In this document: positions 7,134-14,259 of the stretch, piece by piece
Layout of the letters: each line of letters starts with the position of its first letter
Position numbering within the stretch: position 1 is the first letter of the stretch
Source of the DNA: Promethearchaeota archaeon
GTDB taxonomy: Archaea > Asgardarchaeota > Lokiarchaeia > Sigyniarchaeales > SOKP01
Assembly: GCA_030615145.1 (NCBI GenBank)
Contig: JAUWZT010000064.1
Span: 1 to 14,259, forward strand
Direction of reading: 5' to 3'
DNA: 14,259 nt
Program-made: the position numbers and the translations under genes
The notes under the pieces: model-generated
What the model saw: only the letters and a program-made list of their open reading frames with translations
The model's database searches: none
Told to the model about the DNA's origin: nothing

Positions 7134-7502
7134 TCATAGTTTTCGGTAAGAACCGTTGTTAAATTCTTCTGTTGAGTATTTACTTCTATTTTTTTTCATT
7201 TTTTTGATAAAAATATCAGTTAGATCTACATTTACACTATTTGTAAGGCTAATTAAATATATAAACACGTCTGCAATCTCATCAGAGAGCCTTTCTAATA
7301 TTTCCTTATTCTTACGAATAGTTTCAAGCGAATAATCTTTAAACAAGAAAATTTCGGATAATTCTGCAACTTCAATACTAAGTGCTTGAATTAAATTTTT
7401 TGGAGTATGAAATTTTTTCCAGTTGCGCTCTCTAACAAATTCTCGCACTTCTTCTTTAAAAAAAGAAATTGTCGTATTATCATCTCTAAGAATTGGATTC
7501 AT
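7134..7502 (-). CDS. MazG-like nucleotide pyrophosphohydrolase
   Basis: This 122-residue protein belongs to the all-alpha NTP pyrophosphohydrolase (MazG/dCTPase-like) group, which cleaves nucleoside triphosphates to monophosphate and pyrophosphate and often removes damaged or excess dNTPs. The metal-binding pattern ExxE...ExxD is present as EVAE (44-47) and EIAD (75-78). The WxxFHTPKNLIQALSIEVAE lead-in is typical of the short, single-domain type, about 100-130 residues. It lies 46 bp after the alpha/beta hydrolase and 92 bp before purC, all in one direction. Placement beside purine genes fits nucleotide housekeeping. The substrate is not determinable. Confidence 0.88.
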   Translation of the reverse strand: MNPILRDDNTTISFFKEEVREFVRERNWKKFHTPKNLIQALSIEVAELSEIFLFKDYSLETIRKNKEILERLSDEIADVFIYLISLTNSVNVDLTDIFIKKMKKNRSKYSTEEFNNGSYRKL

Positions 7503-7548
7503 AATTATGTAAACAACAAGAAAATGGAATATGATTAAGATATTATTG

Positions 7549-8382
7549 CTAGAGTTTTTTAATAAACTCGCATATTAACTGATTAATTACATCCTTACGT
7601 TGAGCTGGGGCAAAATGTCCCGCTATATCAATAATTTCAAGTTTAGAATTTGGAATCATTTTATGGAGTTCTTCCGACATTTGTTCGGGAGCAAAATTAT
7701 CTAATCTTCCACCAATGATCAGCGTGGGGCACTTAATACCAGAGGGGTCGTATTCATTAATCTCATTAATCATACTAAAAATCTGATCTTCAATAAGCAT
7801 ATACAATTCGTCTTTAGTCATTCTTGATCCATTTAAAGAGTCAGCTAACGAAGTTAAAATATAGGGTATAATTTTATCCAAAATTTCCTCTACAGAATTG
7901 GCAACCACCTCTAAAAAATTCATGCGAATAAAATATGGAAGTAGGTTGTAAAATATATTTCTAACTACATTATCAATCATTATGTATCCTGAATTTAACA
8001 AAATTAAGAATTCTACATCATCAGGATATTTCATACAAACTAATTGTCCGATCATACCTCCAACCAGAGAATGTCCAATAATTCCATATTTTTCATTTAC
8101 GCCTAAATTCTCTAATAAATCCTCAAGATCTCTTATGATGTCGTGCCTTAAATTCTTAGAAAGATTTAATTCTACAGGATGATCGCTCCTCCCATGCCCT
8201 AACGCATCAAAAGCTATGATACGGTAGCTGTCTCTTAACATTTGTATTTGCCCTTTGAAAAATGAAGCTGATGAGGCGAAACCATGAAGTAGAATAATCG
8301 TACCTTCGTTTTTATCCTTATATTCACCGTTGATATCTTCGTAATACAGGTTATAACCTTCTTGGTTTTTAAAGAAGGGCAT
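7549..8382 (-). CDS. Alpha/beta hydrolase
   Basis: This 277-residue alpha/beta-hydrolase-fold protein has the full catalytic set: oxyanion motif LLHGFASS (31-38), FDALGHGRSD (58-67), nucleophile elbow GHSLVGG (Ser105), acid Asp228 in GGRLDNFAP, and His256 in AGHFAPAQ. A helical cap lies between residues of about 135 and 210. The family contains esterases, C-C hydrolases and thioesterases, and the sequence alone does not show which. No signal peptide or lipobox is seen, so it is probably cytoplasmic. The ATG at 8382 puts the first strand at the right distance. It heads the hydrolase-MazG pair; no strong ribosome site is visible. Confidence 0.88.
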   Translation of the reverse strand: MPFFKNQEGYNLYYEDINGEYKDKNEGTIILLHGFASSASFFKGQIQMLRDSYRIIAFDALGHGRSDHPVELNLSKNLRHDIIRDLEDLLENLGVNEKYGIIGHSLVGGMIGQLVCMKYPDDVEFLILLNSGYIMIDNVVRNIFYNLLPYFIRMNFLEVVANSVEEILDKIIPYILTSLADSLNGSRMTKDELYMLIEDQIFSMINEINEYDPSGIKCPTLIIGGRLDNFAPEQMSEELHKMIPNSKLEIIDIAGHFAPAQRKDVINQLICEFIKKL

Positions 8383-8447
8383 GGTATCAAAATTTTATTT
8401 ATTGGGTTTAATTTTGTAAATTAAAGTACAAACAAATACTTTTCTAA

Positions 8448-8684
8448 AATGAAAATCATTTAAATTTAGAAGGTTCTTCTGAAAAATTTAAAGAACTACT
8501 AATTAGAAAAACGAAATTTAGTAAAATATTTTCATATATATTAAGTTTACTTAAAAATAGAGAAGAAAAAAATTACAGGGAAGCCGTAAAATATATGCAA
8601 GACAAAGATATTGATGAAGTTTTAAGAGAAATTGAAAGTTTAAAAGTAAAAAAGGTTTTCAATACTAATGGCATGAAAATTTGA
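8448..8684 (+). pseudogene. Start-less, coding-like open frame (possible frameshifted gene)
   Basis: A plus-strand frame of 78 sense codons follows a TAA at 8445-8447 and ends with TGA at 8682. It reads NENHLNLEGSSEKFKELLIR, then a basic, amphipathic, Lys/Glu-rich helix-like stretch, ending near LREIESLKVKK. It looks coding in composition but has no ATG, GTG or TTG before codon 50. An ATG at 8449 lies one base out of frame; one more A in the run at 8452-8455 would join it to this frame. The last ten codons overlap, in antisense, the FGGY-kinase relic on the other strand. It may be a decayed gene fragment, or a small gene broken by a homopolymer error. No family is recognised. Confidence 0.35.
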
Positions 8685-8821
8685 GTAAACTTCTTGTAGA
8701 TTTTTGAATTTGCTTTGATAGGGTGAAATTCTCTTTCAAATCTGACTATTTTTTCAACTGCATCATCAATACTGTTATATTTACCAAGTCCACAGAATCC
8801 TAAGATAGCAGCTTTGGATGA
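8654..8821 (-). pseudogene. C-terminal relic of a second FGGY carbohydrate kinase
   Basis: In the minus-strand frame running down from 8821, 56 codons read AAILGFCGLGKYNSIDDAVE and on to FMPLVLKT. By eye this aligns without gaps to residues 422-477 of the intact kinase just upstream, with about 28 of 56 positions identical, including the AAILGF, YNSI, PIK and FMP motifs. A TAA (8822-8824) closes the frame directly upstream and there is no start codon, so the N-terminal 420 or so residues are gone. Homology ends at 8654, after which the frame runs antisense through the start-less plus-strand frame. At about 50% identity this was a distinct paralogue, not a recent partial duplication. Confidence 0.75.
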
Positions 8822-8909
8822 TTAAGTGGAAAAAAAAGATTAAATTTAAAATTTTAGAATATCTCTCTGAACCATTTTCATTAGTCTTTTATTTAAAAAA
8901 ACAATAGAA

Positions 8910-10373
8910 TTATAAATCTTTTGTAACCCTTTTCTTTTGGTTCGTTTCAAGAATAGTAGGCATAAATAACCTTACAAGTTTTTTATAAGCTTTCACATTT
9001 TCTTTTATCGGGTTCTTCTCAGAAACAAATCTGCTCATACTATCAATAGCATTATTTATTGAATTATACGTTTTAGCTCCATAAAAACCTAATATCGCTG
9101 CGCCAAGCGCTCCTCCATCTTTATTTTCTGGGATTAAAATTTTCCTATTCATTATATCAGCAAAAATCTGTGCCCAGAAATCGCTGTTCATTCCACCTCC
9201 ATCTACTTTTACTTCAGTGGTTTTTACTCTTGCTATAGCCTCAAGTATACCTAAATACATATTTGCAGATAATGCAGCACTCTCCATTATCGCTCTGGCA
9301 AAATGTGGTCTACCATGGTGCCAACCCAATCCATGTATTGTCCCTTTCCTAAATATATAGAGAGGAACAAACAATAAACCATTACTTCCAGGAGGTGCTT
9401 GCTCAGCTTCTTTGGTCAAAATATCATAAACACTAGTGCTTAATTCCTCAGATTGTTTTATTTGCAATTGCGAAAAATTTCTTGCATATGTTTGAAACAT
9501 TGTTCCTGTACCAGGCATTACACCCTCAAGAACCCATTTTCCTTTAATTAAATGTGGATAAGTGAATATTGGTATTTCTCCTGATGGTCTTATGGGGTCA
9601 TCAACAACAAGTTCTACAATAGTACCAGTACCCGTTGTTGTTTTTGCTTGTCCTTTTTCGATAACACCAAGCCCTAAAGCAGCACATTGTTGATCTCCTC
9701 CCCCTAAAAATATTGGAATATTTCTATTAATTCCTAATTCTTTCGCTACCTCACTGGATAATTCACCAATAACTTCACCAGGACTATGTACCTCAGGCCA
9801 TAATTCTAACGGAATTTCATATGCTTCTGCAAGTTCATTATCTAATTTTAGAGTTCTTAAATTTAAAATTCCATTTATTGAATTTGTTGGATCTGTAACT
9901 ATTTCGCCACATAACTTCATATAGGTATATGAATCGGGACAGACAATTTTAAAGGCCTTAGAATATAAATCTGGTTTGTTATTCTTTAACCATAACAATT
10001 TCGGGATTGAATTCCTCCACACTAACTCTTCGTTAAATCCCTTTGCATCTGTTAATTCTCTATCATCCATCCATGTTAATGCAGGGTGTAATGCTTCTCC
10101 ATTTTTATTTATTAGTGTTACAGTACCTCTAGCAAATGAACCTGAAATTCCAACAATACTATCGGGGTTAAATTTTCCACTTTTCATAACTCTATTTGAA
10201 GTATTTTTTATTGCATTCCACCATATTATTGGGTCCTGCTCTGAGATTCCAACTGGTTGTTTTACAACGGGATATTCTTCATAAGCCCGAGCTATTTCTT
10301 TCCCGTTTATATCGAAAATCATTGTTCTTGTACCTGTTGTTCCAACATCAAAAACACATATTAAATCGCTCAT
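8910..10373 (-). CDS. FGGY-family carbohydrate kinase (xylulokinase-like)
   Basis: This 487-residue sugar/polyol kinase phosphorylates a sugar or polyol with ATP. The first actin-like domain starts FDVGTTGTRTMIFD (Asp9 in the phosphate-binding loop). TWMDDR (100-105) resembles the LWxDxR of xylulokinases. GGGDQQCAALGLG holds the probable catalytic base Asp227. The C-terminal FGGY signature is VDGGGMNSDFWAQIFADIMN (390-409). The NQRE motif of classical glycerol kinase is absent (SGSFARGTVTL instead), so glycerol kinase is less likely, though GDQQ is GlpK-like. The ATG at 10373 has a TATA-like box 23 bp upstream. It lies 55 bp after the Fe-S protein gene of an apparent redox pair. The family is certain; the substrate is open. 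Confidence 0.9.
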   Translation of the reverse strand: MSDLICVFDVGTTGTRTMIFDINGKEIARAYEEYPVVKQPVGISEQDPIIWWNAIKNTSNRVMKSGKFNPDSIVGISGSFARGTVTLINKNGEALHPALTWMDDRELTDAKGFNEELVWRNSIPKLLWLKNNKPDLYSKAFKIVCPDSYTYMKLCGEIVTDPTNSINGILNLRTLKLDNELAEAYEIPLELWPEVHSPGEVIGELSSEVAKELGINRNIPIFLGGGDQQCAALGLGVIEKGQAKTTTGTGTIVELVVDDPIRPSGEIPIFTYPHLIKGKWVLEGVMPGTGTMFQTYARNFSQLQIKQSEELSTSVYDILTKEAEQAPPGSNGLLFVPLYIFRKGTIHGLGWHHGRPHFARAIMESAALSANMYLGILEAIARVKTTEVKVDGGGMNSDFWAQIFADIMNRKILIPENKDGGALGAAILGFYGAKTYNSINNAIDSMSRFVSEKNPIKENVKAYKKLVRLFMPTILETNQKKRVTKDL

Positions 10374-10391
10374 TTAATCACTTTAAAAATA

Positions 10392-10400
10392 TATTTTAAA
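10392..10400 (-). promoter_or_regulatory. TATA-like box of the FGGY kinase
   Basis: TTTAAAATA on the minus strand, centred about 23 bp upstream of the kinase ATG and identical to the box before the HAD-IIA gene. It suggests the kinase also has its own leaderless transcript, even though it follows the Fe-S protein gene closely. Confidence 0.4.
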
Positions 10401-10428
10401 TAAATTAATTAAAAATTACTTTTTCATA

Positions 10429-11703
10429 TTAAAGTACTTTATTTAATAATTCAGACACGTCTACTATTTTAATCTTTTCTTTTTCGTCTTCTTCAAGGCC
10501 ATAAGCCAAGCCTAATTCACATAATGGACATGCAGAAACAAAAACTTCTGCTCCCGTTTCCTTTAATTCACTAACCCGTATCGTTGCTTCTTTAATCGCT
10601 AATTCTTTATCGGCCCAATGAGCGGTACCACTCCAACCACAACAGTGTACGTATTCTTTATTATATGTTGGTTCTACCAATTCCAGGCCTGGAATCTTAC
10701 CGAGAATGTCTCTAATAGATGAAGTATCGTTCATATTTCTAGCAATAAGACACGGATCGTGAATCGTTACTTTTTTCAAATCATCCTGTATGTTTTTTGT
10801 TGGTTCGATTTTACCTTCATCTAACAATTTTTTAATGTATTTTGCTATGTGAATTATTTTTTTATCGATCTTAATTCCCGCGCTTTCATATCTCTTAGTT
10901 AACGTTAAAATACAACCAGGACAATCTGATACAACAACTTTGGCGCCTGTAGATTCAATTAATTCCTTGTTTTTATTAGCAAATCCTTTCGCTGTTTCAA
11001 AATCCCTAATATTAAATGCTGGACCCCCACAACATACTTTTGTATCGAGATTGGTGGAAAATTTTACTCCTGCTTTTTTAAGAATTTCAATGTTTGCTTT
11101 TATTACTTCTGGGAATTTCATTGACTCGCAACCAATATAATAATAAACCTCGTCATTACCGTCAGTTTCAACATTTTTAATCCCTTTTTCTTTATAGGTT
11201 TCGTAAATGTCGTATCCTTCAATTGTGTTTGAGCTTTTTAATTTCTTGATTTGCTCCTTGCAATAATCAGGCATTAATCCCTTATCGTTTAAATCGTCTC
11301 TTACAGTTTCTAACAAAGAAACAACTGAAAAGTCAAAAGGGCACCAGATTTTACAACTCTCTTCGTTGGAACACAAATACATAAGATCAATAAATGCTTT
11401 ATTTTCTTCCTTTGTAGGATCTATTTTCCCTATTGACAGATAATATCCAATTCGTGCTTTATAAGCGGGGCTCATAGTTTCGGTTTGCGATGCTTGAAGC
11501 GTACCACAGTCAAACCTGCACACATTTGGACAAAGCATACATTTAATTAAATTACCGATATCTGCTTTATATTCCCCTTCAGGGAAAAAGTTCTTTTTTG
11601 TTAAGCGCATATTTTTCATTAAAGTGGATCGGGTTTCTCTATCAGCCTTACTTATAAGTGGAAGCATCCATTTGTACTTTTTTAAAGTTTCAAAAACACC
11701 CAT
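10429..11703 (-). CDS. CCG-domain Fe-S oxidoreductase subunit (GlcF/GlpC/HdrD-like)
   Basis: This 424-residue electron-transfer protein has an N-terminal ferredoxin-like part and two cysteine-rich CCG domains, as in GlcF, GlpC, LutA and HdrD. The first cluster motif is Cys55-xx-Cys58-xxx-Cys62-xxx-Cys66. The second is Cys111, Cys117, Cys121-Pro, with Glu114 where CxxCxxCxxxCP would have a cysteine. CCG domain 1 has Cys192, Cys224-Cys225-Gly and CPGC (261-264). CCG domain 2 has Cys318, Cys354-Cys355-Gly and CPLC (392-395). No membrane helix is seen. The ATG at 11703 directly follows the TAG of the FAD oxidase gene and has GGAGG ten bases upstream, so the two are co-translated. It probably accepts electrons from that oxidase. 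Confidence 0.92.
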   Translation of the reverse strand: MGVFETLKKYKWMLPLISKADRETRSTLMKNMRLTKKNFFPEGEYKADIGNLIKCMLCPNVCRFDCGTLQASQTETMSPAYKARIGYYLSIGKIDPTKEENKAFIDLMYLCSNEESCKIWCPFDFSVVSLLETVRDDLNDKGLMPDYCKEQIKKLKSSNTIEGYDIYETYKEKGIKNVETDGNDEVYYYIGCESMKFPEVIKANIEILKKAGVKFSTNLDTKVCCGGPAFNIRDFETAKGFANKNKELIESTGAKVVVSDCPGCILTLTKRYESAGIKIDKKIIHIAKYIKKLLDEGKIEPTKNIQDDLKKVTIHDPCLIARNMNDTSSIRDILGKIPGLELVEPTYNKEYVHCCGWSGTAHWADKELAIKEATIRVSELKETGAEVFVSACPLCELGLAYGLEEDEKEKIKIVDVSELLNKVL

Positions 11704-13182
11704 CTAGTTATCGCCTCCTTTCCAGGTTCTTACATATAATTTACCTGGGTTTAAAATATTCTTCGGATCGAGTAAATTTTTAATTTTTCTCATTGTATTC
11801 ATGGCAACGCCCCATTCTTGATCCATCCAGTGTGCTCTATTAATACCAATCCCATGATGATGGGCTATAGAACCTCCGGCATCCAACACAGCCTTAATTG
11901 TCGTGTTCCAACACTCTTGATAAAAATCTAAGTCGGTATTTCCTTTTAGGGGCACTCCACCCCAAGAAAAATAAATTCCAACACCATTTGGATAAAAGTG
12001 TGAGACATGAGCAGTTATCATTAATAATCCTTTTACTTTATTCATGGATTCTAGAACAGTATGGTATATATTTGCCGCGTTTTCCCATAATGAAGCTACT
12101 TCAACGGTTTCAAAAACTATTTTATAAAAAGGCATAGTAGATGTTTCTGTCACTCTAAATCTGGTTTTTAACCAGTGCTCTACAGGATGATCTCCGCAAT
12201 CGATACCCGATTCTTTTATACACTTCTCTCTAGTAATATCTTCCTCCAAATCAACCAATTTTTTAATACCTTCACATATAAATACAACCATAACTTTATC
12301 TTTTGCCTTTTCTATATCGGGAAAATGTCTCATTGTTTCAAATTGATCATAAATTCGAATTACAGCAGGAAATATATACTCTCTTAATATTTGTCTAATT
12401 GCTTCGAGCGAATCCTCAAAAGTAGGGAAGGCATAAGATATTAAGCTTCTTTTTTCGGGGTATGGCCAAATTTTAAGTGTCGCCTTAGTAACAATTCCTA
12501 AAGTACCCTCCCCTCCAATAAATAATTTATCAAGTTGAGGTCCTGTTGAAGCACGGGGAATAGTTTTAAAATTAATGAGTTTACCATCAGGTAATACTAC
12601 TTCCATACCCAAAACAATATCTTCAATTTTTCCATATTTAGTACTAAATTGACCTGCAGCCCTATGAGCAATCCAACCCCCTAAAGAGGACATCCGAATC
12701 GATTGGGGGATGTGTCCTGTAGTATATCCTTTAGCCTCCAAAAACCTTTCTAAATTCATTCCATTAATTCCAGCTTGAGCGGTTACCGTTAAATTTTTCT
12801 CGTTTATATCCAAGATCTTGTTAAACTTTTTCATATCAAGAATTATTCCCCCATAAATAGGTATTGCGCCTCCAACACATCCAGAACCTTCAGCGTATGG
12901 AATTACAGGGATCTTCTCTAGATTTGCTAGCTTCAAAATTTCTGAAATGTGAATGACATTTTCTGGCCAAGTTATAAAATCAGGTAAACCTGCAATTAAT
13001 CCTTGTATTGTCCAATTAAAACCTATCAATGTAGAGTCTTTTGTATAAGCCAATAAGTCCACTTCTTCAGTCGAAACATTTTTTTCTCCGATAATTTCAA
13101 TTAGTTTTAACTTAATGTTAGACTTATTTTTAATTTCGGAGCGATTTTCCTTATATATTAATTCAAAATCTTTAAAATCCAT
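11704..13182 (-). CDS. FAD-binding oxidase of the AGPS/GlcD (VAO/PCMH) family
   Basis: This 492-residue flavoprotein has an FAD-binding PCMH domain (about residues 66-243) and a C-terminal substrate/cap domain. The pattern follows alkyl-dihydroxyacetonephosphate synthase more than glycolate oxidase: GGWIAHRAAG (168-177), YGKIEDIV, RASTGPQLDKLFIGGEGTLG (210-229), GIYFSW with a Tyr at 404 where AGPS has its catalytic Tyr, and GGSIAHHHGIG with a triple His (441-443). The C-terminus DPKNILNPGKL is typical of the whole family. The partner gene encodes a CCG Fe-S protein, which argues for a true dehydrogenase acting on a hydroxy acid or phosphorylated polyol, since AGPS itself needs no electron acceptor. 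The ATG at 13182 has no Shine-Dalgarno sequence. The substrate is unknown. Confidence 0.88.
   Translation of the reverse strand: MDFKDFELIYKENRSEIKNKSNIKLKLIEIIGEKNVSTEEVDLLAYTKDSTLIGFNWTIQGLIAGLPDFITWPENVIHISEILKLANLEKIPVIPYAEGSGCVGGAIPIYGGIILDMKKFNKILDINEKNLTVTAQAGINGMNLERFLEAKGYTTGHIPQSIRMSSLGGWIAHRAAGQFSTKYGKIEDIVLGMEVVLPDGKLINFKTIPRASTGPQLDKLFIGGEGTLGIVTKATLKIWPYPEKRSLISYAFPTFEDSLEAIRQILREYIFPAVIRIYDQFETMRHFPDIEKAKDKVMVVFICEGIKKLVDLEEDITREKCIKESGIDCGDHPVEHWLKTRFRVTETSTMPFYKIVFETVEVASLWENAANIYHTVLESMNKVKGLLMITAHVSHFYPNGVGIYFSWGGVPLKGNTDLDFYQECWNTTIKAVLDAGGSIAHHHGIGINRAHWMDQEWGVAMNTMRKIKNLLDPKNILNPGKLYVRTWKGGDN
11714..11718 (-). promoter_or_regulatory. Shine-Dalgarno site of the Fe-S protein gene
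   Basis: GGAGG on the minus strand lies inside the last codons of the FAD oxidase gene, ten bases before the ATG at 11703. It shows translational coupling of the two subunits. Confidence 0.7.
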
Positions 13183-13305
13183 ATAAAATCAGTATTAATT
13201 TTATGGTTTGTTATCATAGTAAAATGATTAGAATTAATTTAAAATTTATACTTTTTAATATTCTAACATTATTTTTAAGAAAAACTACGAGAAAAAGCGT
13301 GTAAA

Positions 13306-14259
13306 TTAATAAAATGTTTCTCCTGTAATTCTATTCACTTTTAAATGTCTAAATCTAGCTTGAGTTTTAATCAGATCCATATTTAGAGATACTTTCTCTC
13401 CAACCTCGGGAGGAAATAAATATTTAGCCAGTTGAATAATCATCTGTCGAGTTTCAATGCAATTAAATAATTTAAGAATTTCTAATGCGTAAAACAGCTC
13501 GGAAATTAAATCAAAATTCATATCTGCTGAAAATTCAAGAAGTTCTAAATTTCTATAAATTCTAGATGTTATACTTGATAAAACATCACATTCTTTTACC
13601 TTTTCTAAAGTATTTCTCATATAATTACAAAATAATACATAATAAGTCGCTTCAGATGAAATAAAACCATCTCTATATTGCTTTATTCCTTCCGGTGTTA
13701 TTCTATGTTCTAATTCTTCCAATATTGCATAAATATTTTCTTCTATGTTACGAGTACGAAGAAGATTATAAATTTTTAAAATTACAACTAGTTGAGATGT
13801 TTCTAAATTCTTTAGATAAGATTGCTCGAAATATTGCGAATCAGCTTCTATTAATCTATTAAGTTGAGAATTTGTAAGCCACAATTTCATAAAATGTGTA
13901 GCTTTTAATAGGTAATATACTCCATCAGTAGCTTGTACTAAGGGTGCTTCAAACTCATCTATCCCTTCTTCATATAAATCCATTAAAAACTTCTTAATTT
14001 TATCTTCGTCTAATTTTATATTAAAAAGGTTTGCTAAATAAATCCCACAAAAATAGAGGTCAGGATTTTTTAAAGTAACTAACGGAATGGTAATTAACCA
14101 TTCACTCATATTATTCAAAATGTATTCTTTAATATGAGAAAAATCAAATCTCATTTCTAAATGAAAAAAGCTAATTATACGATCTATCAAATATAAAAGT
14201 TGTAATTTTTCTTTTGGATCCTCTAAATCTTCTAAAATCTCAATACTTTTTTTATTTTC
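13306..14259 (-). CDS. Prenyltransferase-like alpha-alpha toroid protein (N-terminus beyond the window)
   Basis: The frame is open to the right edge, so the gene is partial: at least 317 residues plus the stop are visible. The first visible residues are ENKKSIEILEDLEDPKEKLQ, in frame with what follows, so the TTG at 14190 is not the real start. The protein is almost all alpha-helical. Repeats of the type DGxY/F...YYxLxxxxxL recur (DGVYYLLKATHFM, RDGFISSEATYYVLFCNYM, DLISELFYALEILKLF), as in the alpha-alpha barrel of prenyltransferase beta subunits and terpene cyclases. I see no clear zinc-binding Asp/Cys/His set, so it need not be an enzyme. No signal peptide can be judged. Its relation to the redox genes downstream is unclear (a 123 bp gap). 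Confidence 0.55.
   Translation of the reverse strand, partial: ENKKSIEILEDLEDPKEKLQLLYLIDRIISFFHLEMRFDFSHIKEYILNNMSEWLITIPLVTLKNPDLYFCGIYLANLFNIKLDEDKIKKFLMDLYEEGIDEFEAPLVQATDGVYYLLKATHFMKLWLTNSQLNRLIEADSQYFEQSYLKNLETSQLVVILKIYNLLRTRNIEENIYAILEELEHRITPEGIKQYRDGFISSEATYYVLFCNYMRNTLEKVKECDVLSSITSRIYRNLELLEFSADMNFDLISELFYALEILKLFNCIETRQMIIQLAKYLFPPEVGEKVSLNMDLIKTQARFRHLKVNRITGETFY

Larger units (their letters stand above)
8383..8909. other. Intergenic scar region
   Basis: The 527 bp between the alpha/beta hydrolase and the FGGY kinase hold no intact gene. They contain two coding remnants on opposite strands meeting near 8654 (a kinase C-terminus and a start-less plus-strand frame). The flanks are AT-rich spacer: 8383-8447 should carry the hydrolase promoter, and 8822-8909 follows the intact kinase. 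No terminal inverted repeats or transposase fragments were recognised. Confidence 0.6.

Noticed and set aside
8910..10373. Assignment of the FGGY kinase as glycerol kinase (glpK)
   Set aside because: The NQRE glycerol-binding motif is replaced and the TWMDDR segment is xylulokinase-like; only the GDQQ motif is GlpK-like, so the substrate is left open.
14188..14190. TTG start for the toroid-fold gene
   Set aside because: The frame stays open with protein-like content up to the window edge, so the true start is outside the window.

Overview
The window is very AT-rich and gene-dense. Its general features point to an archaeon: first genes sit about 25 bp behind TATA-like boxes, downstream genes have GGAGG Shine-Dalgarno sites, FGAM synthase is split into PurS/PurQ/PurL, and the Fe-S protein carries CCG domains. 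The style of the proteins and an alpha-alpha toroid (prenyltransferase-like) protein suggest an Asgard/Lokiarchaeia-type genome. That lineage guess is an inference from style, not a marker-gene result.

Layout. Positions 1-270 hold no gene but contain nested complementary segments that may be a structured RNA, followed by a long AT-rich palindrome. A small HAD 5'-nucleotidase-like gene (minus strand) and a HAD-IIA phosphatase gene (plus strand) diverge from a roughly 415 bp spacer. The HAD-IIA gene meets a 66-residue CxxC mini-protein gene end to end. From 2461 to 8382 everything is on the minus strand: an alpha/beta hydrolase, a MazG-like pyrophosphohydrolase, then the purine genes purC, a putative two-helix membrane mini-protein, and purS-purQ-purL, which are tightly coupled. 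Between 8383 and 8909 lies a genomic scar: a 56-codon C-terminal relic of a second FGGY kinase on the minus strand, abutting a plus-strand open frame with no start codon.

From 8910 to 13182 is a second minus-strand group: an FAD oxidase of the AGPS/GlcD family, an Fe-S CCG-domain protein whose ATG directly follows the oxidase stop codon, and an FGGY carbohydrate kinase. The window ends inside a toroid-fold protein whose reading frame continues past the right edge.

How the genes work together. PurS, PurQ and PurL form the FGAM synthase complex and PurC makes SAICAR, so this is part of de novo IMP synthesis; the other pur genes are not here. MazG and the two HAD enzymes fit nucleotide or phosphate-ester housekeeping. 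The FAD oxidase plus CCG Fe-S protein look like a two-subunit dehydrogenase passing electrons to a membrane or soluble carrier. The neighbouring sugar/polyol kinase suggests catabolism of a phosphorylated polyol or hydroxy acid, but no substrate can be read from the sequence.

I found no CRISPR array, insertion sequence, tRNA, rRNA or obvious defence system. The least ordinary parts are the possible RNA at the left end, the kinase relic scar, the substituted cysteine motif in the Fe-S protein, and the small uncharacterised genes.
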